Shown piece after piece: positions 26,838 to 37,396 of a stretch of 55,222 nucleotides of DNA (position 1 is the first letter of the stretch; each line of letters starts with the position of its first letter). Source of the stretch: Bradyrhizobium macuxiense (GTDB lineage: Bacteria; Pseudomonadota; Alphaproteobacteria; Rhizobiales; Xanthobacteraceae). A program made the translations under genes and the position numbers. Below the pieces are notes generated by a model. It did not search any database, was not told the DNA's origin, and worked only from the letters and a program-made list of their open reading frames with translations. The DNA is taken from NCBI RefSeq assembly GCF_001542415.1, contig NZ_LNCU01000010.1, forward strand, positions 217,786 to 273,007. The letters run 5' to 3'.

Positions 26838-27008
26838 CCTGCCTGCGTCGGACGCGGCCTGGTCTGCGGCTTCGCGCGGATGTACATCGACGGCCATCTG
26901 CCGCGCTGGGGCGTCAGCGATGCGGAGGCGGAGCCGATGGCGGCTGCCAATATCGATCTGTTCATCGCGGGCATCGCAAGGCGCGCGACGCCTGCTGCGA
27001 AAGTCTAG
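26838..27008 (+). pseudogene. TetR-type regulator C-terminal fragment
   Basis: Directly after an in-frame TAG (26835-26837) a 56-codon open stretch reads GLVCGFARMYIDGHLPRWGV, then SDAEAEPMAAANIDLFIAGI, and stops at 27008. This resembles the last two helices of TetR-family regulators (the 'LVHGFA..YIDG' region). The DNA-binding N-terminus, about 140 residues, is absent, so this is a remnant. The family match is from memory. Confidence 0.5.
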
Positions 27009-27176
27009 GGCACGCAGCGCCGGCCGGTGCACGCTGGGCCCGGCAAATTCATTGCGTGTTCATGACAGTTCTATTACGGTTTTGTGACACGGTGCAGGGA
27101 CCGGCTGTGCGGTGTGCCTCCTGGCCGTTGCCAGCCAAGGCGGTTGCATTGCGCCGGCTTGTGTTGCGTCTCACCC

Positions 27177-28889
27177 ATGGCGCCCGCGCCACAACAAGAT
27201 TCCTCCGTCACCGCGCTTGCCGGTGGCCTTATTGCGATCGGCATCTGGCGGCTGATGGCGGTCGCCGCACCGCATCTCGGCGCGCTGGCCGTGATGCTAC
27301 AGACCGAGACCGATTTCGGCTCGCGGGTCTGCTTCCTGTTCACCTGGGGAATCCTGAACTTCCTGTTCATCGCGCTGCTGCGCAGGCCGGCGCTGTCGGG
27401 TGCGCTGTCGCTGACGTTGGTCGTGGTGCTGGTGCTGCTGTCGCGGTTCAAGCACGACGTGGTGCAGATGACCGCGAACTTCGTCGACCTGATGGTGATC
27501 GATCGCGACACCGCATCCTTCCTGCTCACGATCTTCCCGAACCTGCGCTGGTCGATCATCGGCACCGGGCTCGTCACGCTGCCGCTGATGTACGCGCTGT
27601 GGTGGCTCGACCCGTTCCGTATCCGCCGCCTGCCGGCCGTAGCCGCATGCCTTGCTTGCACCGCGGCGCTCTCGGCCTATGCCTTCACCTGGCCGGATGA
27701 AGCCTGGCGCGGCTATTACGATGACGGCTATCTGTCGAAGTTCGCGCGCTCCGGCGTGACTGCGGTGTCCGACTTCGTGGCCCATGGCTTCATGGAATCG
27801 GATCCCGCCCTGAAAGAGCGGCTCAAGGTGCCGCTGGTCGATGCCTGTCATCCGGCGGGACGGCGGCCCAACGTCATCATGATCCACGACGAGTCGAGCT
27901 TCGACATCCGCGCCGCCGCCGGCGTCAAAGTGCCGCGGGACTACGGCAGTCACTTCAAGTCCTATGACGGTGTCGAGCGGACATTCCTCGCCGAGAGCAA
28001 TGGCGGGCCGAGCTGGTTCACCGAGTACAACGTGCTCGCGGGGCTGTCGTCGCGCTCGTTCGGCCGCTTCGCCTATTTCGTCACCCGCATCGCATCGGGC
28101 CGGGTCGAGCGCGGCCTGCCGCTGGCGCTGCGCCGCTGCGGCTACGACACGCTCTCGCTCTATCCCGCGTTCGGCGGCTTCATGAGCGCGCGCAGCTTCC
28201 AGATGACGACCGGCATCCAGCGCTTCTATGACGCGCATGACCTGCATGCCAAGGACGTCGAGCCCGACAGCTTCTTCTACGACAAGGCGCTATCCCTGAT
28301 GGCGGAGCAGAAGGCGCCCGGCACGCCGCTGTTCGCCTTCGTCTATCTCGCCGCCAACCATTTTCCGTGGGAGACGACATTCCGTCCCGACCTGCTGCCG
28401 TCATGGAAGCGGCCCGGCAACGCGCCGCCCATCGACGAATATCTGCGCCGGCAGACGATGAGCGCCAACCATTATGCCGGCTTCGTCGCAGCGTTGAAGA
28501 AACGGTTTCCGGCGCAGCCGTTCCTGATCGTGCGCTATGGCGATCATCAGCCGGAGTTCTCGCCGCAACTGCTCGACCCCGAGCTCGACGAAGCCGGTAT
28601 CGGCAAGAAGCTGATGGACTACGATCCGCGCTACTACGCGACCTATTATGCGATCGACGCCATCAATTTCGAGCCGGTGAAGAGCCCCGCGGTGATGAAC
28701 ACGATCGACGCGGCTTATCTGCCGCTGGTGATCCAGGAGGCTGCCGGCATTCCGCTCGATCCGTCATTCGAGGAGCAGAAAGCCATCATGCTCCGTTGTG
28801 GCGGCATGTTCTATTCCTGCAAGGACGGCGCCGAGGCGCGGCGCTTCAACCGATTGCTGATCGATGCCGGCATGATCAAAGGCCTTTGA
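27177..28889 (+). CDS. LTA synthase/phosphoethanolamine-transferase-like membrane sulfatase-fold enzyme
   Basis: 570-aa inner-membrane protein. The N-terminal about 170 residues contain about five hydrophobic helices, e.g. VCFLFTWGILNFLFIALL and LSGALSLTLVVVLVLLSRF. The rest is an alkaline-phosphatase-superfamily domain facing the periplasm. Likely metal ligands lie in NVIMIHDESSFD (about 232), the nucleophile region in GGPSWFTEYNVLAGLSSRS (about 275), AANHFPW (about 392) and YGDHQPEFS (about 454). Such enzymes transfer phosphoglycerol or phosphoethanolamine to glycans or lipids, for example periplasmic glucans; the substrate is not determinable. The ATG at 27177 immediately precedes the hydrophobic part. 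Confidence 0.82.
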   Translation: MAPAPQQDSSVTALAGGLIAIGIWRLMAVAAPHLGALAVMLQTETDFGSRVCFLFTWGILNFLFIALLRRPALSGALSLTLVVVLVLLSRFKHDVVQMTANFVDLMVIDRDTASFLLTIFPNLRWSIIGTGLVTLPLMYALWWLDPFRIRRLPAVAACLACTAALSAYAFTWPDEAWRGYYDDGYLSKFARSGVTAVSDFVAHGFMESDPALKERLKVPLVDACHPAGRRPNVIMIHDESSFDIRAAAGVKVPRDYGSHFKSYDGVERTFLAESNGGPSWFTEYNVLAGLSSRSFGRFAYFVTRIASGRVERGLPLALRRCGYDTLSLYPAFGGFMSARSFQMTTGIQRFYDAHDLHAKDVEPDSFFYDKALSLMAEQKAPGTPLFAFVYLAANHFPWETTFRPDLLPSWKRPGNAPPIDEYLRRQTMSANHYAGFVAALKKRFPAQPFLIVRYGDHQPEFSPQLLDPELDEAGIGKKLMDYDPRYYATYYAIDAINFEPVKSPAVMNTIDAAYLPLVIQEAAGIPLDPSFEEQKAIMLRCGGMFYSCKDGAEARRFNRLLIDAGMIKGL

Positions 28890-28929
28890 GCCGGCTCGCG
28901 AAACGGAAGCCGGCGCGAGCGCTATGAAC

Positions 28930-28954
28930 TCATGATGTTGTGATCGCATCATGA
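28930..28954. repeat. 8-bp inverted repeat after the sulfatase-fold gene
   Basis: TCATGATG and CATCATGA flank a 9-nt spacer, 40 bp after the stop of the membrane enzyme. There is no T-run. The 253-bp gap to the NEW3 gene shows no other gene; a short direct repeat ('agacgaacg'/'agacgaagg') lies near 28958 and 28979. Confidence 0.3.
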
Positions 28955-29142
28955 ACTAGACGAACGTCGAACGTTGTTAGACGAAGGTCTCGCCGTCACG
29001 CGCGCAGCATTACTCATTTGTAATTGGCTCGCCGAGATTTGGTCACGATTGTTTCGATGATCTGTCGCGCCGCTGCCACGGTGTTCATCAACGCGCAGCG
29101 TCAACCCCGCCAATCTTGCTTCTCTTGCAGGAGTGTTTGCCC

Positions 29143-30309
29143 ATGCGAGCGCTCGATCTTGCGCGCCTTGTCGTCGCCTTCGGATTTATCGTTCCCTCAG
29201 CCTATGCCGCCGAGCCGCCCCACGACATCAAGGGGCTCTACATGATGACGGACTATCCGGCCGTCACCATCAGGCCCGGCACCACCTCCAACATCTCGCT
29301 GCGTCTGCAGAACTACGGGCTCGGCCCGCAGCGTTACAAGCTTTCGGTCGAAGGCGTACCGAGCGGCTGGACCGCGACGCTGCTCGGCGGTGGCCAACCG
29401 GTCGCGGCCGCGATGCCGGCGCCCGATGCCAGCGTGCCGCTGCAGCTCCGGCTTGATGTGCCTGCCAACAGCTCGCTTGCCGAGCAGACACTGACCGTGA
29501 AGGCCGAAGGGCAGGGCAGCGAGGCTACGCTGCCGATCGCGGTCGCGCTCGCCAAGGAATTACCGGCGAAGCTTTCGGTGTCATCGAAGCTTCCAGAACT
29601 GCGCGGCAGCCCGAAATCGAACTTCGAATATACGCTGACCATCAAGAACGACAGCGGCCGCAACCTGGTCGCAAGCTTCGCGGCCGCAGCGCCGCCCAAC
29701 TTCGAGACGTCTTTCACCGAGGCTTATGGCACCCAGGAATTGTCCTCGATCCCGATCGATGCCGGCCAGTCCAAGGACATCAAGCTCAAGGTCCGGCCGC
29801 CGAGCGCGGTCGATGCCGGACATTTCCCGGTCAAGGTCACGGTCAATGCCGAGGATGCATCGGCGCAGACGGAGGTGGCGCTCGATGTCGCCGGCCAGCC
29901 GCAGCTTCAGCTCTCCGGCCGTGACGGGCTGTTGAGCGCGCGTGCGGTTGCCGCGCAGCAGAGCACGATCCCGATCGTCGTCACCAACAGCGGCACCGCG
30001 CCGGCCGAGAATATCGCGCTCACCGCGACGGCGCCGAGCGGCTGGAAGGTGACGTTCCAGCCTGCCACGATCGACCGGCTGGTGCCCGGCAAGGATGCCG
30101 AGGTGCAGGCGCTGGTGACGCCGAGCGACAAGTCGCTCGCCGGCGACTACCAGCTCTCGATGCGCGCCACCTCGCGCGGCGAGACCGCATCGAGCCAGTT
30201 CCGCGTTACCGTCAATACGTCGACCGTGTGGGGCATGGCAGGAGCCGGCGTGATCGGCGTCGCGCTGCTGTTGATGCTGGGTGCAGTTGCAAGGTTCGGA
30301 CGGCGATGA
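29143..30309 (+). CDS. NEW3-domain membrane-anchored exported protein
   Basis: 388-aa protein with a signal peptide (about residues 1-25, ending YAAEPP) and three or four immunoglobulin-like beta domains of the NEW3/COG1470 type. The repeated phrases [39 protein letters not shown] and [20 protein letters not shown] mark domain starts. One C-terminal membrane helix ([19 protein letters not shown]) ends in a basic tip. AGGAG lies 9 nt before the ATG at 29143. Its stop overlaps the start of an ABC ATPase gene by 4 bp, so it probably acts as the periplasmic part of that transporter. The function of such trios is not established. Confidence 0.85.
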   Translation: MRALDLARLVVAFGFIVPSAYAAEPPHDIKGLYMMTDYPAVTIRPGTTSNISLRLQNYGLGPQRYKLSVEGVPSGWTATLLGGGQPVAAAMPAPDASVPLQLRLDVPANSSLAEQTLTVKAEGQGSEATLPIAVALAKELPAKLSVSSKLPELRGSPKSNFEYTLTIKNDSGRNLVASFAAAAPPNFETSFTEAYGTQELSSIPIDAGQSKDIKLKVRPPSAVDAGHFPVKVTVNAEDASAQTEVALDVAGQPQLQLSGRDGLLSARAVAAQQSTIPIVVTNSGTAPAENIALTATAPSGWKVTFQPATIDRLVPGKDAEVQALVTPSDKSLAGDYQLSMRATSRGETASSQFRVTVNTSTVWGMAGAGVIGVALLLMLGAVARFGRR

Positions 30310-31281
30310 GCGACCAGAAACCCGAGGGCGGTGCGGCGTCGCCGGACGTCGTCATCGCGGCACGCGATCTCACCAAGCGTTACGGCAAGACCAGCGTCGT
30401 CGACGCCATCAACTTCGACATCGCCAAGGGTGAGGTGTTCGGGCTGCTCGGTCCGAACGGCGCCGGCAAGACCACGACCATCCTGATGATGCTCGGGCTT
30501 ACCGAGATTTCAGCCGGCCGGGTCAGCGTGCTCGGCTTCGACCCGGCACGCTCGCCGCTGCAGGTGAAACGGCGCGTCGGCTATCTGCCCGATGCGGTCG
30601 GCTTCTACGACCATCTGACCGCGGTGGAGAACCTTGCCTACGCCGCCAAGCTGATGGGCCTGTCGATGGCCGAGCGGTCGCAGCGGATCGTGGCGGCGCT
30701 CAGCCGCGTGCGCCTGCTCGACGTCGCCAACAAGCGTGTCGCGACCTTCTCGCGTGGCATGCGGCAGCGGCTCGGGCTTGCCGAGGTCATCGTCAAGCGC
30801 GCCGAGATTGCGATCCTCGACGAGCCGACCTCGGGCCTCGATCCGCAAGCGACGCTTGAATTCCTCGACCTGATCAGGGAACTGAAGGCCGAGGGCGTCA
30901 GCGTGCTGCTGTCGTCGCACATGCTCGATCAGGTCCAGCGCGTCTGCGACCGTGTCGCGCTGTTCCGCACGGGGAAGATCGTGATGATGGGTTCGGTCGC
31001 CGAGCTCGCGGTTCAGGTGCTCGGCGCAGGCTTCGTCGTCGAGGTCGAGGCCGACGGCGCCGGCATCGCGCGGCGGCTTGCCGCGATCCCGGGCGTCGGC
31101 AATGTCGAGACGCTCGCCGAGGACCGTTTCCGCATGACCGCGGACCGCGACGTGCGGCCCGATGCGGCGCGTGCGGTGGTTGCGGCCAACGGCGCCTTGC
31201 GGCGGCTTTCCGTCGACGAGCCGAGCCTCGAGGCGATCTATGCCCATTATTTCCAGGCCTCGCAGTCCGGAGGAGTGCGTG

Positions 31282-31292
<11 letters not shown>
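30306..31292 (+). CDS. ABC transporter ATP-binding protein
   Basis: 328-aa ATPase of the DRA/CcmA-NodI-like export type. It has Walker [11 protein letters not shown], the signature [14 protein letters not shown] (a common LSGGQ variant in this class), Walker [14 protein letters not shown] and a switch His in SSHM. A C-terminal extension (about residues 230-328) is typical of NosF-like exporters. It overlaps both neighbours: the NEW3 gene (4 bp) and the permease gene (11 bp). This implies one translation-coupled operon. Confidence 0.93.
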
Positions 31293-32244
<952 letters not shown>

Positions 32245-32268
32245 GGCGATTCTGCTGGTCCTTGACAT

Positions 32269-32353
32269 CGTCATTGCGAGCGGAGCGAAGCAATCCATCT
32301 CACAGCGAGCGGATAAGTGGATTGCTTCGTCGCTGTCGCTCCTCGCAATGACG
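32269..32353. repeat. CGTCATTGCGAG-type palindrome at a convergent junction
   Basis: Outer arms CGTCATTGCGAG and CTCGCAATGACG are perfectly inverted. Inner arms GCGAAGCAATCCA and TGGATTGCTTCG are too. The 85-nt palindrome separates the 3' ends of the ABC permease and the OpuC-type gene. A longer member of the same family lies at 50919-51075. Confidence 0.8.
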
Positions 32354-32358
32354 ATGGG

Positions 32359-33918
32359 CTACTTGGGTCCAACTTTCTCCCATAGCCAGCGCGCCACGGC
32401 GTCGGGCGACGATGTCGAATCGTTGCCCGACGCACGCAGATTTGCCTCGCGCATCTCGGCAATGTCGATCTTGTCAAGCAGCGGCTGCAGCGCAGACTTC
32501 AGTGCCCCGTCGTCGCGTCGCTTCGGCGACAGCAGCACGATTGCGTCATAAGGCGGGATGGCGTGCCTGTCGTCCGCGAGCGTGACCAGATCGTATTTCG
32601 CGATCAGCCCGTCGCTGGTGTATCCCGCGATGACGTCGACCTCGCCTGAGGCGACCGCAGCATACATGAAGTCGGGCTGCATCTGCCGCTGGGTGCGGAA
32701 CGTCAGCCCATAGGCCTTCTGGATACCCGCCCATTCCGGCCGCGAGAAAAATTCATAATCGCCGGCGATCGACATGGTCGGCGCCCGTGCCGCAAGGTCC
32801 GAGATCGAGTGGATGCCGAGCGCGTCGGCGCGCTTGCGCGGCATCACGAGCGTATAGGCATTCTCGAAGCCGAGCTCGCCGAGCAGGGTGACGTCCTGCT
32901 TCGCCAGCGTGGTCTTCAGTGCGTCCAACAGCTCGGCGCGCGGCGGGATGTCGGTGTGGTGGAACTGGTTGGCCCACAGCGTGCCGGAATAATCAACATA
33001 GACGTCGATGTCGCCGGTGGCGAGCGCATCGAAGATCACGTTGGAGCCGAGACCGGCGCGCGTCGTGGCCGACAGCCCGGCCGATTGTAGTCGCTCGGCG
33101 AGCAGCGCCGAGAGCACATATTGCTCAGTGAAGGTCTTGGCGCCGACGACATAGCCCGTATGCGGCCGCGCGATCGCCGGCACCAGCGTGGCCGCGATCA
33201 GTGTGGCAATGCCGAGGCCGCCGAGCCCGGCCCGCGCGCGGCTACGGTTACGCAAGCCGTTCTCGATCAGCGCAAGCAACTGGTCGACGACGAGCGCCAG
33301 CACCGCTGCTGCGACGCAGCCGAACACCACGAACACCCAGTTCTGGGTCTGCAGCCCCGCGAAGATATAGTTACCGAGGCTGGTCTGGCCGATCGGCGTC
33401 GACAGCGTCGCTGTGCCGATCACCCACACCGCCGCGGTGCGGATCCCTGCCATCATGACAGGCAGCGCGAGCGGCAGCTCGACCATCAACAGCGATTGTC
33501 GCTCGGTCATGCCGACGCCCTGCGTCGCTTCCAGGATTTCGGGATCGACGCCCGACAATCCCGTGATGGTGTTGCGCAGCACCGGCAGCATCGAATAGAG
33601 CGCAAGCGCCAGCACCGCCGGCAGGAAGCCGAACGCGGAGAAGCTGAAGCCGAACCATTCGGCGGTCAGCGCGGCCAGCGCCAGCAGCAGCGGATAGAAC
33701 AGCGCGAGCAAGGCGAGGCCCGGCACGGTCTGCACGATGCTGGCGAGCCCGAGCAGCATGCCGCGCAGCACCGGCCGGTTGCGCGCGACGATGGCGAGCG
33801 GCAGGCTGACGGCAAGCCCGAGCGCCAGCGCAGCGACGCTGACCCGCACATGGTTGCCGAGATAGTCCGGCAGATGTGCAAGCGCCTCGCTCCAGCGTGG
33901 ATCGGCGAGGAGACTCAT
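32359..33918 (-). CDS. glycine betaine/choline-type ABC transporter, fused permease and binding protein
   Basis: 519-aa fusion. Residues about 1-215 form a permease of six helices with the ABC-ATPase contact loop GLSGVDPEILEATQGVGMTE. From about residue 245 there is an OpuAC/OsmF-like ligand domain beginning VVGAKTFTEQYVLSALLAER, with DIDVYVDYSGTLWANQ and VDVIAGYTSDGLIAKYDLVT. Fusing the binding domain to the permease is known in this family and tethers it at the outer membrane face. It imports betaine, choline or a similar osmoprotectant with the ATPase encoded just upstream, whose stop overlaps this start by 4 bp. Confidence 0.92.
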   Translation of the reverse strand: MSLLADPRWSEALAHLPDYLGNHVRVSVAALALGLAVSLPLAIVARNRPVLRGMLLGLASIVQTVPGLALLALFYPLLLALAALTAEWFGFSFSAFGFLPAVLALALYSMLPVLRNTITGLSGVDPEILEATQGVGMTERQSLLMVELPLALPVMMAGIRTAAVWVIGTATLSTPIGQTSLGNYIFAGLQTQNWVFVVFGCVAAAVLALVVDQLLALIENGLRNRSRARAGLGGLGIATLIAATLVPAIARPHTGYVVGAKTFTEQYVLSALLAERLQSAGLSATTRAGLGSNVIFDALATGDIDVYVDYSGTLWANQFHHTDIPPRAELLDALKTTLAKQDVTLLGELGFENAYTLVMPRKRADALGIHSISDLAARAPTMSIAGDYEFFSRPEWAGIQKAYGLTFRTQRQMQPDFMYAAVASGEVDVIAGYTSDGLIAKYDLVTLADDRHAIPPYDAIVLLSPKRRDDGALKSALQPLLDKIDIAEMREANLRASGNDSTSSPDAVARWLWEKVGPK

Positions 33919-34703
33919 GCCGTGCCGTCCCGCGGCAGCAGCGCGCCCAGCCGCTTGGCCTGCCGCCGTGGCGTGTGCAGCAGTTCGCCGACATAGGTAT
34001 CGGTGCTGGCCGAAAGTTCAGCCGGTGTGCCCAAAGCCAGCAGCCGGCCGGCGCGCATCACCGCGACGCGATCGGCAAGCAGGATCGCCTCCGTCATGTC
34101 GTGGGTGATCATGATCGTGGTCAGGCCGAGCTCGCGATGCAGGGTGCGATAGTCATCGCCCAGCGCATCGCGGGTGAGAGGGTCGAGTGCACCGAACGGC
34201 TCGTCCATCAGCACGATGCGCGGCTTCGCAGCCAGCGCACGCGCCACGCCGACGCGCTGCCGCTGGCCGCCGGACAGTTCATGCGGCATGCGGTCGCGAT
34301 ATTGCGCGCGGTCGAGCCGCACGAGGTCGAGCAGTTCGTCGACGCGCGCCGAAATCTCAGCTTGAGGCCAGCCCAACAGCCTCGGCGTGATGCCGATATT
34401 GCCCGCGACGGTCAAATGCGGAAACAACGCGCCGCTCTGGAAGACATAGCCGATGCGGCGGCGCAGCAGGATCGGGTCGATGCGGCTGATGTCTTCACCC
34501 TCGACCGCGATCTGGCCGCGGTCGGCTTCGATCAGCCGGTTGGCGAGCCTCAGCAGCGTACTCTTGCCCGAGCCCGAGCTGCCGACAATGGCGAGGAATT
34601 CGCCCTCGGCGACATCGAGCGAGACGTCGTCGACCGCCACCACGCGGCCGCCGTTAAAACTCTTGCCGGCATGCGCGTAGGCGATCAGCGGTGTCGCAGG
34701 CAT
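33915..34703 (-). CDS. glycine betaine/choline-type ABC transporter ATP-binding protein
   Basis: 262-aa ATPase of the OpuCA/OsmV type. It has Walker A GSSGSGKSTLLRLANR, signature LSGGQRQRVGVARALA, Walker B RIVLMDEPFGALDPLTR and the switch in IMITHDMTEAI. It lacks the C-terminal CBS domains that sense ionic strength in many OpuCA proteins, so osmotic control would have to act otherwise. It precedes and overlaps (ATGA) the fused permease/binding gene. The start at 34701-34703 gives MPATPLIAYAHAGKSFNGGR. Confidence 0.93.
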   Translation of the reverse strand: MPATPLIAYAHAGKSFNGGRVVAVDDVSLDVAEGEFLAIVGSSGSGKSTLLRLANRLIEADRGQIAVEGEDISRIDPILLRRRIGYVFQSGALFPHLTVAGNIGITPRLLGWPQAEISARVDELLDLVRLDRAQYRDRMPHELSGGQRQRVGVARALAAKPRIVLMDEPFGALDPLTRDALGDDYRTLHRELGLTTIMITHDMTEAILLADRVAVMRAGRLLALGTPAELSASTDTYVGELLHTPRRQAKRLGALLPRDGTA

Positions 34704-34868
34704 CGTGCGGCGGCCTCAGGTCTCACTGTCATTGATAACAGTGATAGCCCATAAAATGGACTTTGACTTGGGGCTGTGGGTAACTCGCCGCGCGGGTCCG
34801 CCGAATGTTCCCGATCCGGCTGGACGCCTACGACAATGTCGTCCCCATATTGGGGGCCTGTGAGCACA

Positions 34869-35084
34869 TCACACTTCGTTCTTGGGCACATATTGGCCCA
34901 TGATGCACTTATAGCTTTGCAGTCGCCATTCGTGATACGGCCCCTTGGCAAGCCAGTCGGCGATGCCGATTTGCGCATTGATTGCGCAGGCACCCATCGT
35001 GATGCCGGATTGATCACTGGTGGTGACGACCTTCTCCATGCAAAGCTGGGCGTTGCAGAGGATGGCGACAAGCGTAACGAGCAT
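34869..35084 (-). CDS. small exported hypothetical protein
   Basis: 71-aa protein starting MLVTLVAILCNAQLCMEKVV, a hydrophobic stretch that could be a short signal peptide or lipoprotein-like leader. The mature part is Trp-containing with at least two cysteines (MGACAIN, SYKCIMG). I recall similar short cysteine-containing proteins in bradyrhizobia but cannot name a family. It is isolated, with 165 bp before the betaine ATPase gene and 242 bp of apparently empty sequence on its other side. Confidence 0.5.
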   Translation of the reverse strand: MLVTLVAILCNAQLCMEKVVTTSDQSGITMGACAINAQIGIADWLAKGPYHEWRLQSYKCIMGQYVPKNEV

Positions 35085-35326
35085 GAATGGCCTTTATCGG
35101 TGCGATACCCCGGTCAAACCTGATTTCTGAAGCGACTCATGCAGGGTTCATGCCATTATCAGCTTCGGCGGCCTCGTTGCGCGCAAGACGGGGAAAGTAC
35201 GGCCGGGGCGCAAGGTCACATCAGACGGCGCGTAGCCGCCCGCTTGCGGATACGCTATAGTCCGTACCCAACTACGACGCGAGATCGGAGCCAGCGAGGA
35301 ACGTTGCGCGGTCGGGGGCTGCATCG

Positions 35327-36163
35327 ATGATGACGTTACCTGAGTTGGCGGCAGGTGCTCTGGAGAAGTTTCTTGCCAAGCAGGTGAACCGCTGGTTCGG
35401 CGTCGCGCAGGCGCGTTTCGGCGAGATCCTTCCGGCCGCGGCGCGTATCGCGCTCGAATGCATCGGTAACAGCGATGCGCTCTACCACAATGTCGAACAC
35501 ACGATGCTGGTCACCCTCGCTGGCCATGACATCATCCGCGGCCGCGCGCTGCATACGCATGTCACCGCCGAAGACTATACCCACACCATCGTGGCGTGCC
35601 TGACCCACGACATCGGCTATGTGCGCGGCCTGCTGAAGGGCGACGGGCCGGACGGCTACGTCGTCGATGCAGCGGGCCGGAAGGTCGTCCTGCCGCGCGG
35701 CTCGTCGGATGCGGGCCTGATGCCCTATCATGTCGACCGCTCGAAGCTCTACGTTCTCGACCGCCTCGAGGCCGTCATTCCGATCGATCGCGAGCGGATC
35801 GCGCGCAACATCGAGGGCACGAGGTTTCCGTCGCCGGAAGGCCAGGTCTATGACGACGAGGCGGCGATCGTACGCGCGGCCGATTTCATAGGGCAGCTTG
35901 GCGATCCCAACTACATCCGGAAGGCCAACGCGCTCTATCACGAGTTCGAGGAGGTCGGCATCAATCGCCAGCTCGGCTATGAATCGCCGGCCGACATCGT
36001 CGATCGCTATCCGCAATTCTACTGGAACATGGTGGCGCCGCACATCCAGGGCGCCATCAACTGCCTCAACATGACCGCAAGCGGCCGGCAGTGGATCGCC
36101 AATCTCTACAGCAATGTCTTCCGCGCCGAGCGCGAAGTCACGCTGTCCGGTCCGCAAATCTGA
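35327..36163 (+). CDS. HD-domain metal-dependent phosphohydrolase
   Basis: 278-aa soluble protein with the HD superfamily pattern: H54 and H58 (YHNVEHTMLV), H94-D95 (CLTHDIGYVRG) and a later Asp in AAIVRAADFIGQLGDPNYI. The HD domain spans about residues 45-200; the C-terminus is helical without a recognised domain. It probably hydrolyses a phosphoester of a nucleotide or second messenger. The start is ATG-ATG at 35327-35332; either ATG is possible. It stands alone, 130 bp before the next ORF. Confidence 0.85.
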   Translation: MMTLPELAAGALEKFLAKQVNRWFGVAQARFGEILPAAARIALECIGNSDALYHNVEHTMLVTLAGHDIIRGRALHTHVTAEDYTHTIVACLTHDIGYVRGLLKGDGPDGYVVDAAGRKVVLPRGSSDAGLMPYHVDRSKLYVLDRLEAVIPIDRERIARNIEGTRFPSPEGQVYDDEAAIVRAADFIGQLGDPNYIRKANALYHEFEEVGINRQLGYESPADIVDRYPQFYWNMVAPHIQGAINCLNMTASGRQWIANLYSNVFRAEREVTLSGPQI

Positions 36164-36295
36164 CGCCGGTCCCGCGTCGATACCGTCCAGTTCGCTCTCC
36201 GTATTTCGGCCGCCTTCACCGGTTGCGCTGACAATGCAAATCGGCGACCTTGAGCCATGGACCTGCCCGTCGACCGCGTTTCCGATCGATCCAGC

Positions 36296-36964
36296 ATGAC
36301 ATCGAGCTTCGCGCGGCTGATCGCGGCCGCGATCTTGTGCTGGCCTGCGCTCGCCACCGCCGGCCCGGTCTACGACGTCGATCTGTATGCGCTGATGTCC
36401 GGCACCTGCCGCAACGTCAACATCGCCGGGCGAAGCTACACCTGCAAGGCGGTCGCCTACTTCCACACCCTGCGCGGCCGTTCCGAATTCACCGTCGTGC
36501 TCGACGATCCCGCCGACAACAGCCACATCGTCTCGTTTTCCGGTGAGAGTTCGCCGCGGACCCAGGACAATCTGTTCGAGCTCGCGGTGGACCGCATGCT
36601 GCTGAAATCGAGCGACCGGCCGCGGGTCGACGGCCTGCCGGTGCCGCTGGTGGAGGCGTCGACGGGCTCGTGCCGGCAGGTCGGAAGCTTCGTCACACGG
36701 CAAGTCTCCAGCATCACCTGCGCGGCCACCGACCGCAACGGCAAGACATACGAGCTGAACTTCCAGTCCGACGGCTCGCCGATGACATTGCGCCGGCTGC
36801 GGCAGTCGTCACTGCCGAGCGAGCGGCAGCGCGCACGCCAGGTCGCGCAGCTCGAGTGCCGCCTCAAGGCGCGCGCCGCGAAAGTCCTGCCGCGCGACAC
36901 GCCCGCCTTCGTCATCCGTTGCCTCGGCGAGGACGACGGCAAGCCGTCCGACGAGCAGCGATAG
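36296..36964 (+). CDS. exported hypothetical protein
   Basis: 222-aa protein with a Sec signal peptide (SSFARLIAAAILCWPALATA, cleavage near AGPVYD). The mature part carries four to six cysteines (GTCRN, YTCKAVAYF, GSCRQ, ITCAATD), suggesting disulfides, and a helical basic C-terminal third. I do not recognise a family. An upstream ATG at 36257 would add 13 residues that do not look signal-like, so 36296 is preferred. It lies just upstream of two small DUF3551 genes on the same strand. Confidence 0.7.
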   Translation: MTSSFARLIAAAILCWPALATAGPVYDVDLYALMSGTCRNVNIAGRSYTCKAVAYFHTLRGRSEFTVVLDDPADNSHIVSFSGESSPRTQDNLFELAVDRMLLKSSDRPRVDGLPVPLVEASTGSCRQVGSFVTRQVSSITCAATDRNGKTYELNFQSDGSPMTLRRLRQSSLPSERQRARQVAQLECRLKARAAKVLPRDTPAFVIRCLGEDDGKPSDEQR

Positions 36965-37006
36965 CCACCTGCCCGGCGCTTCGGACGGGGCTTTTAGGAG
37001 AGTTTG

Positions 37007-37279
37007 ATGCGCATGAAATTCGCCATCATCGCCGTCATCGGCGTGTGTCTCGCCGGGTCTGCCAGCGCGCAAATGTACGATCCAAAGTATCCGGTGTGTA
37101 TGGAAGTCTATGAAGGCAGGCTGACGCCCGAATACGTCGATTGCAGCTTCACGTCGCTTCCGCAATGCCAGGCAACCGCGTCGGGGCGATCGGCGACTTG
37201 CTCCGTCAATCCCTTCTACAAGGGGCCGAGAAAGCCGCCGAAGGAGCCTGGGCATCGACAGCGCCAACGGGACGGCTAG
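37007..37279 (+). CDS. DUF3551 family small exported protein
   Basis: 90-aa protein with a signal peptide (FAIIAVIGVCLAGSASAQ), then YDPKYPVCMEVYEG, VDCSFTSLPQCQATASGRSA and TCSVNPFY. Four conserved cysteines and the QCQATASG motif mark DUF3551, a family abundant in bradyrhizobia. TAGGAGAG precedes the ATG; a second ATG two codons on is equally possible. The function is unknown. It is the first of two tandem paralogues. Confidence 0.85.
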   Translation: MRMKFAIIAVIGVCLAGSASAQMYDPKYPVCMEVYEGRLTPEYVDCSFTSLPQCQATASGRSATCSVNPFYKGPRKPPKEPGHRQRQRDG

Positions 37280-37396
37280 CGCACCGGCCATCGGCGGTCG
37301 CCGGCCTGTGACGACTTGCATGGGCGGCGCGTCGATGATCGTGTTGACTAACTCCGGCAGTTGTGAGGAAACGTTCCAAGCAATAAGGAGAATCCG

